This document shows positions 57,640 through 64,000 of a DNA stretch of 64,000 nt, one piece after another (position 1 is the first letter of the stretch; each line of letters begins with the position of its first letter). This stretch comes from Mesorhizobium onobrychidis (GTDB taxonomy: Bacteria; Pseudomonadota; Alphaproteobacteria; Rhizobiales; Rhizobiaceae). The position numbers and the translations under genes are program-made. Location of the stretch: positions 5,375,501 to 5,439,500 of the forward strand of contig NZ_CP062229.1 in NCBI RefSeq assembly GCF_024707545.1, given 5' to 3'. The notes beneath the pieces are model-generated. The model was given only the letters and a program-made list of their open reading frames with translations, had not been told where the DNA came from and ran no database searches.

Positions 57640-58893
57640 ATGGCCATGATGATTGCTGGTGCAGCATCTGTAACCGAGCAGGTTTGCCGCTCCTGCGGCG
57701 GGAGTCACATCGACACGTTCCTGAAGCTCGGCACGACGCCACTTGCCGATCGGCTTCCCGTGAGCGTCGACGATGACCAGGAAGAGCCAACTTTCCCACT
57801 CAACGTCGCCTTCTGTTGTGATTGCAGTTTGGTACAGATCACGGAGACGGTTAACCCGAGAATTCTGTTTGCCGATGCTTACCCCTATTACTCCTCATTC
57901 TCTCAAGCGCTGCTGAGGCATTCCCGAGACAATGCGCGTGACTTGATCGAGCGTCGTAACTTGGATGCCAACAGCTTTGTGGTCGAGTTGGCGAGTAACG
58001 ACGGCTATCTCCTGAAGAACTATGTCGAGGCGGGGATACCAGTACTCGGCATCGACCCCGCCGAAGGACCTGCCGCCGCTGCGGAGAAAATAGGCGTGCC
58101 GACACGCCTGGCCTTTTTTTCCCGTGAACTGGCGGAGAAGCTTCGCCAACAGGAGATGCGGGCCGACGTCATTCACGCAAACAACGTTCTCGCCCACGTG
58201 GCCGACACCAATGGTTTTGTTGCAGGCATTGCGCGGTTGCTCAAGGACGACGGCGTTGCGGTGATCGAGGCGCCATATGTCGAACCAATGATCGACCATT
58301 GCGAATTCGACACGATCTACCACGAGCACCTCTGCTATTTTTCAGTGACGGCATTGGACAAGCTGTTTCGACGCCATGGCCTTTATCTCAACGAGGTAAA
58401 ACACTTGTCGATTCATGGCGGTTCACTTCGCCTGTATGTCGAAATGCGGGAACATGTCGGAGCGAGCGTCACCAATCAGATCGCTCATGAAAGAGCCCGA
58501 GGGATCGACGCCATCGATTACTATCTCGATTTTTCCGCGACGGTCGACAAATTGAAAGTCGAGCTCTCCACATTGCTACACCGGCTGAAAGCCAGCGGCG
58601 CCTCAATCGCCGCCTATGGGGCGGCGGCCAAAGGCGCTACCTTGATCAATACGGTCGGCATCGGACGCGATCTCGTCGACTTCGTCGTAGACCGCAACAC
58701 CCACAAGCAGGGCAAGCACATGCCCGGTCAGAAAATTCCGATCCGCTCTACGGAAGCTCTGTTGGAGGCCCAACCTGACTACGTTCTCGTCCTTGCCTGG
58801 AATTTCCTCGATGAAATCATGGAACAACAGGCTGAATATCGAGCCAGGGGCGGAAAATTCATCGTTCCCGTGCCGAACCCGCGGATCGTGTGA
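57640..58893 (+). CDS. Class I SAM C-methyltransferase for a nucleotide sugar (zinc N-terminal, C-terminal transfer domain)
   Basis: 417 residues. An N-terminal zinc-binding domain (VCRSCGG ... FCCDCSLVQ), a SAM domain (VVELASNDGYLLKNY) with VIHANNVLAHVAD, and a C-terminal Methyltransf_14-type domain (IAAYGAAAKGATLIN, VDRNTHKQGKHMPG, IPVPNPRIV). This architecture is that of TylC3/NovU-type sugar C-methyltransferases. It overlaps the following gene by 4 bases (GTGTGA region), and shares its C-terminal domain with two more genes in this window. Confidence 0.88.
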   Translation: MAMMIAGAASVTEQVCRSCGGSHIDTFLKLGTTPLADRLPVSVDDDQEEPTFPLNVAFCCDCSLVQITETVNPRILFADAYPYYSSFSQALLRHSRDNARDLIERRNLDANSFVVELASNDGYLLKNYVEAGIPVLGIDPAEGPAAAAEKIGVPTRLAFFSRELAEKLRQQEMRADVIHANNVLAHVADTNGFVAGIARLLKDDGVAVIEAPYVEPMIDHCEFDTIYHEHLCYFSVTALDKLFRRHGLYLNEVKHLSIHGGSLRLYVEMREHVGASVTNQIAHERARGIDAIDYYLDFSATVDKLKVELSTLLHRLKASGASIAAYGAAAKGATLINTVGIGRDLVDFVVDRNTHKQGKHMPGQKIPIRSTEALLEAQPDYVLVLAWNFLDEIMEQQAEYRARGGKFIVPVPNPRIV

Positions 58894-60110
58894 CCGTGCA
58901 AGTCCAAAGCACTGCCTGCGCCGAGGCGCATGAACCGGCGACGAATTCGATGCGTCTTCGCGGCGATTGTCCTGTCTGTCGGCAGAGGAATCTGCTGCAC
59001 TCGGTATCATTCGACGCCATTCCATTTTCGTGCAATTCCCTGCACCCGGACGCAAACTCGGCCGTTGCTGCACCGACTGGCCAATTCGTTCTCGCGTTTT
59101 GCCGCAGCTGTGAACATTTCTTCAACGCGGCGTTTGAAGACGGTCGGATCGGCTATACGCAAAACTATGAGAATTCCCTGCATTTCTCGCCGCGCTTCGT
59201 GGCCTTCGTCGAGGATCTCGCTGATCGCCTGTCCGCAGCTTACGCACTCGATGGAAAACTGGCCTTGGACATCGGTTGCGGCAAGGGTGATTTCCTCAAG
59301 CGACTTTGCTCAACCAGCGGCGCCAGAGGCATTGGCTTCGACAGGAGCTTCGAAGACAATCGGGGCGCGGACGTCGCCGGCGTTGAGTTCATCAATGACT
59401 GGTTCAGCGATGCCTATCCGGACATCAAACCTGACTTCGTTTCCTGCCGTCACGTCCTGGAACACATAGCTAACCCGATCGCCTTCCTGCAAGAGCTTCG
59501 TGCCCATCCCGGCGTTGAACCGGACACCGTATTCTACATCGAGGTGCCCAATGCCCTCTATACATTGCGAGACATGGGGATCTGGGATCTGATTTACGAG
59601 CATGTATCCTACTTCACGCCGCACTCACTGCGGGTGGCGATGGAGACAGCAGGATTCGAGGTGCTTGACCAAGGTGCGTCATACGGTGACCAGTACCTTT
59701 TCATTGAAGCAAAGCCTAGCGAACCCCGGACGATGGCTCCGTTTTCAAAATCTGAAAAGATTGATGCGCTCGTCCACCGGTTCGACCGAACCTATTGCGA
59801 CAAGGTCGCCTGGTGGCGCGATTACTTGTCAAACAGGGATCCGGAGCGGACCGTTGTCTGGGGTGCGGGATCGAAGGGCATTACATTCGTCAACATCGTT
59901 CCTGAAGGGGCGCGGATTGGGGCGCTGGTCGACGTCAACCCGCACAAGCAGGGGCGCTTTGCTCCTGGCACCGGGACACCGGTGGTTGGTCCCGAGAGCC
60001 TGCGCGGCAAGCCCCTGCAGTCTATCGTCGTTATGAATCCGCTCTATCGAGACGAAGTTGCCCAGGCCGCATGCAAGCTCGGTCTCTCAGCGGAGATCAT
60101 TGTGGCATAA
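58890..60110 (+). CDS. SAM-dependent methyltransferase, C-methyltransferase type
   Basis: 406 residues from a GTG that overlaps the previous stop (GTGTGACC). A Cys-pair zinc site (CPVCRQ ... FCRSCEHFF), SAM motif LALDIGCGKGDFL, SCRHVLEHIANP, and the C-terminal domain VVWGAGSKGITFV ... VDVNPHKQGRFAPGTG. The C-terminal block is very like that of the partial gene at 63501. It probably modifies the nucleotide sugar or polysaccharide made by this cassette. Confidence 0.85.
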   Translation: MTVQVQSTACAEAHEPATNSMRLRGDCPVCRQRNLLHSVSFDAIPFSCNSLHPDANSAVAAPTGQFVLAFCRSCEHFFNAAFEDGRIGYTQNYENSLHFSPRFVAFVEDLADRLSAAYALDGKLALDIGCGKGDFLKRLCSTSGARGIGFDRSFEDNRGADVAGVEFINDWFSDAYPDIKPDFVSCRHVLEHIANPIAFLQELRAHPGVEPDTVFYIEVPNALYTLRDMGIWDLIYEHVSYFTPHSLRVAMETAGFEVLDQGASYGDQYLFIEAKPSEPRTMAPFSKSEKIDALVHRFDRTYCDKVAWWRDYLSNRDPERTVVWGAGSKGITFVNIVPEGARIGALVDVNPHKQGRFAPGTGTPVVGPESLRGKPLQSIVVMNPLYRDEVAQAACKLGLSAEIIVA

Positions 60111-60255
60111 TTCGGCGATGTGCGGCTTGCGCTTTGCGTCTGTGATCCCACCGATGTCGATCCGGTCTAGGTTGACTGGAGCGCCCGCCTTGTAGGCAGC
60201 GACGAGAGGAAAATGCGGAGTCCAAGCCCACGGTGAAGTCGGGAACCCTTCCGGT
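60087..60255 (-). pseudogene. Possible minus-strand gene remnant next to the acyltransferase
   Basis: One minus-strand frame without a stop reads PEGFPTSPWAWTPHFPLVAA then YKAGAPVNLDRIDIGGITDA and ends at a TGA complementing 60087-60089, inside the 3' end of the methyltransferase gene. The PVNLxRID piece recurs near the C-terminus of the DUF707-like protein at 61415 (PVNLQRIDVDG), which suggests a relic of a related sequence. No start codon or second half is present. It is too short to be sure. Confidence 0.3.
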
Positions 60256-61428
60256 ATGGTTTTCAATGTTCAGGTCATGCGGGCGATCGCCGCGACTTTG
60301 GTGGTCTGGGTTCATACCCAGGAACTGATCGTGACCGACGTCCTTCCGCATTGGCTCAGGAGTTTTGGATACGGAGGGGTGGACCTATTTTTTGTCATAA
60401 GTGGATTCATCATGGTCCGCACGACACAAAATAAAAACATACGGCCCATTCAATTCTACAGGAAGCGTATCCTTAGGGTGGCCCCTCTGTACGCGTTTTT
60501 CACAATTCTTATAGTGATTTTGAGCGCGACCATGCCTGATGTTTTAAACAGCACTCAAATAGAAGTTTCTCAAATCGCAAAATCTCTAGTTTTTATTCCG
60601 TTTGAGAAAACGCCAGATAGCCTTTACCCAATTTACTACCTTGGTTGGACTTTGAACTACGAAATGTTTTTTTACAGCATTTTTGCAGTCGCGTTGTTGT
60701 TGCCCAAACGCGCCAGGCTCATGGCGATCACCGCTGTTATCGTCTCTCTTGCCGGTATCGGAAACAGCATTGGAGGTCTTTCCGATTATGGGGTCGCGGC
60801 TTTTTTCTATACGCGGCCAATCCTGATGGATTTCGTATTGGGAGTGCTGGCGGCGAGCTACTTCCACGATTCGGCGCGCACCGCCAGAAATCCCATGAGG
60901 TGGTGGGTATGCCTCGCCGCCGGGGTCTCTTGGCTCGCTTTTGGCGGGCAAGTCATCGGTTTCGGCGACGTTCCCGTCTCGCCACCGACCGATACCTTCC
61001 TGAGGTTCGGCATCGCATCCGGCTTGATTGTGGCGGGAGTAGTCGGGCTGGAGCAATCAGGGACAAGGATCGGCTCTCCACTGATGCAACGTGCGGGTGA
61101 CGCAAGTTATTCGATATATCTGTCACACTATTTCTTTATCGCGGCGGTCATCGCCCTTGCCAATCGGTTGGAGTTGAACGACGCTGCTCGCGCCCTGCTC
61201 GCGCCCGCCACCATGGCGGCGGCGGTAGCCGTGGGTTTCGCAACCTATCATCTGCTTGAGCGTCCTTTCGCTGGTGACCTCGGCATCTATCATCGCCTCG
61301 CCAGGCTGTTTGCGGCACCGCCTCCCATGCAGCCGCGCTCCATTACCGAGGAAACTGTGATGGGGACTACCCGGAAAGTCCAAAGGCCAGATGCCTTAGA
61401 GTCTGACTCACAATCTAATACGACGTGA
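60256..61428 (+). CDS. Acyltransferase family 3 membrane protein (polysaccharide O-acylation)
   Basis: 390 residues with about ten membrane helices. The N-terminus VMRAIAATLVVWVHTQELI holds the catalytic His in the family position, followed by GGVDLFFVISGFIM and QFYRKRILRVAPLY, standard for AT3 proteins that acetylate or acylate surface sugars (ExoZ/OafA type). The stretch from about 60,360 to 60,700 is visibly AT-rich, while the rest is GC-rich, so the gene is mosaic. It overlaps the convergent DUF707-like gene by 14 bases. Confidence 0.9.
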   Translation: MVFNVQVMRAIAATLVVWVHTQELIVTDVLPHWLRSFGYGGVDLFFVISGFIMVRTTQNKNIRPIQFYRKRILRVAPLYAFFTILIVILSATMPDVLNSTQIEVSQIAKSLVFIPFEKTPDSLYPIYYLGWTLNYEMFFYSIFAVALLLPKRARLMAITAVIVSLAGIGNSIGGLSDYGVAAFFYTRPILMDFVLGVLAASYFHDSARTARNPMRWWVCLAAGVSWLAFGGQVIGFGDVPVSPPTDTFLRFGIASGLIVAGVVGLEQSGTRIGSPLMQRAGDASYSIYLSHYFFIAAVIALANRLELNDAARALLAPATMAAAVAVGFATYHLLERPFAGDLGIYHRLARLFAAPPPMQPRSITEETVMGTTRKVQRPDALESDSQSNTT

Positions 61429-62470
61429 AACCAGTACCTTGCGATTTTCCGGATGAGCGGGTGGACGGACGCTCGGTAGATCCAGGCGGTGGCATTCGGC
61501 GACCCACCCTTTGCGGCTGATGGCCTGACTTTACCACTCCATCGACGTCGATCCGTTGCAGGTTGACCGGCCTCAGCCAGCAGTGTCGCGTATAGTCGGT
61601 CGAGCGGCGCATAAACTGCGCCCATTTAAGTGGCGTCTTGGACAGCGCCCGCCAAAGGGACAGGGAGTTAAGGCCGATCAGAAAGCGAGACCGGATGAGC
61701 TGCCCGCGCCGGTCAACCGCTGCATAGGTTACGAACCCGCGAAACGCAGCGCCGAACCTCTTCAGCACAGCATCAACCTGCACGTCGTAACGCTCGTTGG
61801 CGGCGAAACCTTGAAGCGACTTTGTTGTCCCGACTGGCCGCGTGTGTCTTACAACGACTTCGTCAACTATGGCGTAACGCAACCAAGGCATGTCAGTCAG
61901 GCGGGTCCAAAGAAGGTCTATTCCCGTCTCGTAGCCAAGCCCGAATAATTTCAACGCCGTTTGCAGGCACCTGGCGCTGAACACCGGACACATCATCTCG
62001 ACCGTGTTGGTATATCGCAACACGTATCGCTTGCCGCTGACAAGCGTCGCTGCGTAGGAGAAATAGCTGTCCCAAGACAGTGCTGGCTGAAACAGATCAA
62101 GTTTATAGTGGCGGCCGATGGCGAACAGATGATTCAGGTCCAGCTTTGTCGCCTCGATGTCATCGTCGATCAATGCAATGAGATCATACCGCGTCACAAT
62201 TTCAGGGTAGCATTGAAATAAGGCATGATACCCTGCGATCTTGCGCCCCGGCAGAAATACGCTGAAATCGTTCTGTCCATGGGAGACGCCGGCCTCGTAG
62301 GCGGCGACGAGAAGATCGAAGTCGGCTTCGCCCGTCCCCTCAGTCCAGCCGGCATGCAAAGAGCTACGCCCTGCCCGGACGATCACCAGATTTCTCTTGC
62401 CCGAGCCCTCCGGCAATTTTCGGAAGGCTGACACTGCTGCGGCCGCGGGCGTGACTTGGCGAAAGTTCAT
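61415..62470 (-). CDS. DUF707-like putative glycosyltransferase
   Basis: 351 residues. The block NLVIVRAGRSSLHAGWTEGT followed by DFDLLVAAYEAG and YHALFQCYPE ... YDLIALIDDDIEA resembles DUF707, a family of putative glycosyltransferases with a DDD-type metal motif (IDDDIE). The C-terminal ~60 residues are rich in Pro, Ser and Arg and look unstructured. It probably participates in polysaccharide assembly. It lies in a minus-strand group with the GT2 gene and the partial methyltransferase. Confidence 0.72.
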   Translation of the reverse strand: MNFRQVTPAAAAVSAFRKLPEGSGKRNLVIVRAGRSSLHAGWTEGTGEADFDLLVAAYEAGVSHGQNDFSVFLPGRKIAGYHALFQCYPEIVTRYDLIALIDDDIEATKLDLNHLFAIGRHYKLDLFQPALSWDSYFSYAATLVSGKRYVLRYTNTVEMMCPVFSARCLQTALKLFGLGYETGIDLLWTRLTDMPWLRYAIVDEVVVRHTRPVGTTKSLQGFAANERYDVQVDAVLKRFGAAFRGFVTYAAVDRRGQLIRSRFLIGLNSLSLWRALSKTPLKWAQFMRRSTDYTRHCWLRPVNLQRIDVDGVVKSGHQPQRVGRRMPPPGSTERPSTRSSGKSQGTGFTSY

Positions 62471-62510
62471 ACAAAGCCTCCCGGCGGGCGTCGCACCAGA
62501 TCACTCGTTT

Positions 62511-63470
62511 CTAGCCAGGAGATCGGTTTGAGACGGCATGAATGCGTTTCAGCGCTCCCAGGCCGGCGCCGCGGAGCTTGGTACGAAGCTGCGGAGAAAC
62601 AACGCCTACAAGTTCAAGGAAAAATCTCGCAATGAGCAGCGGATCCAAGATCCATAAAACCAGATGAAACAGTGTCATACCCAGCGGCGCTGTGCGCCTG
62701 TGCCGATAGGCAATTGCGAAGAGGTGTTTTAGCCGCCTCGACAATTCAAAGGCGTTCGCGGTAGAGCCGTCAGGATTTTGCCAAGCCAATCGTTCGGAAC
62801 TCGGCAATCGCACCGAGCGCGTCGGATGGTCACGGCTGTATAGTATCGCGTTGGGCGCGCGAACAAATGTCCCAAGAAGAGCCATCTCGGCCAAAAGCGC
62901 ACAATCGGAGCCATAGTAGGGCTCGTGCAATGTCGTCTTGGCTAGGGAATCCCGGCGCCAAAGGCCAAACATCGCCGCATCCCATCCGTGCGCCCCAACC
63001 ATCAGCCGGAAGCGGGACGCGGGCGACGATCCTTGCATGTCCGGCAGCACCCTTTCGACATAGGGTGTCAGCTGCCCGGTCTCGTCGATTCCCAGTAAGC
63101 GCGGATAGGCAATGACATGGCGGGAATCCCCGTCGAGCGCACGCACACAGTCCATCAGGAAACCGCTGCCCAAGACGTCGTCGTGTGCGCACCATTTGAA
63201 ATATGCGCCCGAGCTCAATTCGAAAGCTCGATTGAAATTGGCCGCGGCGCCCAAATTGCGTGCGTTTCGGACATAGCGGACGCGCTTGTCCCGCCGCGCG
63301 AATTCCAGACATATATCGGCTGTTCTATCTGTCGAAGCATTGTCGGTGATGACAAGTTCGAAATCATCGAAGTCCTGCTTGAGGATCGATTGGATCGCCT
63401 CGAAGACGAAATTCTCGCCGTTGTAAACGGGCATACCAAGGGATACTCGCGGCGACTTGGAACGTTCCAT
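62511..63470 (-). CDS. Glycosyltransferase family 2
   Basis: 319 residues. N-terminal GT-A fold with VSLGMPVYNGENFVFEAIQS, VITDNASTDRT and the DxD-like WCAHDDVL, typical of inverting GT2 enzymes; a C-terminal hydrophobic stretch (LFHLVLWILDPLLIARFFLE) may anchor it to the membrane. It would transfer a sugar onto the lipid-linked polysaccharide repeat unit. It follows the methyltransferase gene at 63501 on the same strand. Confidence 0.92.
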   Translation of the reverse strand: MERSKSPRVSLGMPVYNGENFVFEAIQSILKQDFDDFELVITDNASTDRTADICLEFARRDKRVRYVRNARNLGAAANFNRAFELSSGAYFKWCAHDDVLGSGFLMDCVRALDGDSRHVIAYPRLLGIDETGQLTPYVERVLPDMQGSSPASRFRLMVGAHGWDAAMFGLWRRDSLAKTTLHEPYYGSDCALLAEMALLGTFVRAPNAILYSRDHPTRSVRLPSSERLAWQNPDGSTANAFELSRRLKHLFAIAYRHRRTAPLGMTLFHLVLWILDPLLIARFFLELVGVVSPQLRTKLRGAGLGALKRIHAVSNRSPG

Positions 63471-63500
63471 TTTCCGGGTTCTTCTTTAACGAAAGTGCGA

Positions 63501-64000
63501 TCAGACCGCGACGATTTCCGGTCGCAGGTCCAGCGCTTTCAAGGATTGTGCCACTTCATTCAGGTATATCGGGTTCATGACGATGACGAGATCAGGCGGA
63601 GTGTCCAACAGGTCGCTCGGCGCGATGACCGGGTGACCGGTTCCGGGCGTAAACTTGCCTTGCTTGTAGGGGTTGATGTCGACTGCTGCCCAGACTTCGT
63701 CTCCAAGCTGCAAAGTCGTCAGGAACGACACTGCCTTGGAGCCGCCGCCCCACAGGACGACCCGCCGGCCGGCGGCGTGCGCGGCGCGAATGCGCTCCTG
63801 CCAGGAATTCTGAACGGCTCGCACGCGGGCGGGAAAGGTTTCCGCCAAACGGTGCATCACTTCCAGATCGTGCTCGAGCGGTAGTCTCGGTGTCGTCCGG
63901 CCTGCCGACGGCCGGGCGTACTGAACGATGTACTGGTTGTCATAGACGAGTTCCAGATCGGTAACGTCGAAACCTTCCTGGCGAAACAGGCGTGCGTGCG
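63501..64000 (-). CDS. SAM methyltransferase (C-methyltransferase type), C-terminal part, runs off window end
   Basis: The open frame continues through the window edge (ARLFRQEGFDVTDLELVYDN, then QYIVQYARP, at the 5' side), so the apparent Met at 63860 is internal. The C-terminal domain (VVLWGGGSKAVSFLTTLQLG, VDINPYKQGKFTPGTG, IVMNPIYLNEV) closely parallels that of the gene at 58890. It is the third enzyme of this architecture in the locus. The SAM-binding half lies outside the window. Confidence 0.85.
   Translation of the reverse strand, partial: HARLFRQEGFDVTDLELVYDNQYIVQYARPSAGRTTPRLPLEHDLEVMHRLAETFPARVRAVQNSWQERIRAAHAAGRRVVLWGGGSKAVSFLTTLQLGDEVWAAVDINPYKQGKFTPGTGHPVIAPSDLLDTPPDLVIVMNPIYLNEVAQSLKALDLRPEIVAV

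Overview
The window reads as chromosome of a GC-rich alphaproteobacterium of the Rhizobiales, most likely Mesorhizobium or a close relative. Supporting signs are the betIC...BA choline operon, a ReAV-type (class 3) rhizobial asparaginase, a separately encoded methylmalonyl-CoA mutase small subunit, many peptide-type ABC uptake operons with FadR-type GntR regulators, and a dispersed intergenic repeat of rhizobial type. There is one tRNA (Pro, CGG). I see no rRNA, CRISPR array, intact insertion sequence or prophage.

Layout. 1-6.6 kb: the end of a haloacid dehalogenase, a Tat/lipoprotein L,D-transpeptidase, a two-gene unit of a cytosolic-looking subtilisin-like protease plus a ComEC-type metallo-beta-lactamase-fold protein, and a HerA-like ATPase. 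6.8-15.4 kb: methylmalonyl-CoA mutase (mutAB), an AbrB/MazE-Doc toxin-antitoxin pair with tandem operator-like repeats, a GreA/GreB-family factor, a Tat-exported beta-helix protein, asparaginase and a thiolase. 15.5-21.9 kb: the choline-O-sulfate/choline to glycine betaine operon (betI, betC, a PLP-dependent serine/threonine dehydratase, betA, betB). 21.9-29.7 kb: a LysR/NmrA divergent pair, phosphomannomutase, tRNA-Pro, a strip of gene debris (universal stress protein and cytochrome c fragments), then an APH/AAA kinase, thioredoxin 2 and a DUF4010 membrane protein.

29.9-47.9 kb holds two parallel uptake-catabolism systems. The first, on the plus strand, is gntR, a KdgD-like sugar-acid dehydratase, and a peptide-type ABC transporter with a fused ATPase. 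The second is a divergon: gntR, substrate-binding protein, two permeases, a DapA-family lyase and two ATPases on the minus strand; two Gfo/Idh/MocA oxidoreductases and a second DapA-family gene, broken by a one-base frameshift, on the plus strand. A nucleoside deaminase lies between the two systems.

47.9-64 kb is a surface-polysaccharide region with clear signs of decay and recombination. It has glycosyltransferases (GT4, GT2, DUF707-like), a GH-A glycosidase with a DUF4214 tail, a wzx flippase pseudogene joined to the tail of another glycosyltransferase, an unrecognised large protein with lectin-like segments, an FkbM methyltransferase, a broken PIG-L/FG-GAP gene, a four-gene nucleotide-sugar cassette (rfbF, epimerase, two C-methyltransferase-type enzymes), a mosaic acyltransferase, and the C-terminal part of a third methyltransferase of the same type running off the window end.

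The best candidates for undescribed biology are the subtilase plus metallo-hydrolase pair, the KdgD and DapA/Gfo systems with peptide-family transporters, the PLP dehydratase inside the bet operon, and the decayed, mosaic polysaccharide locus.
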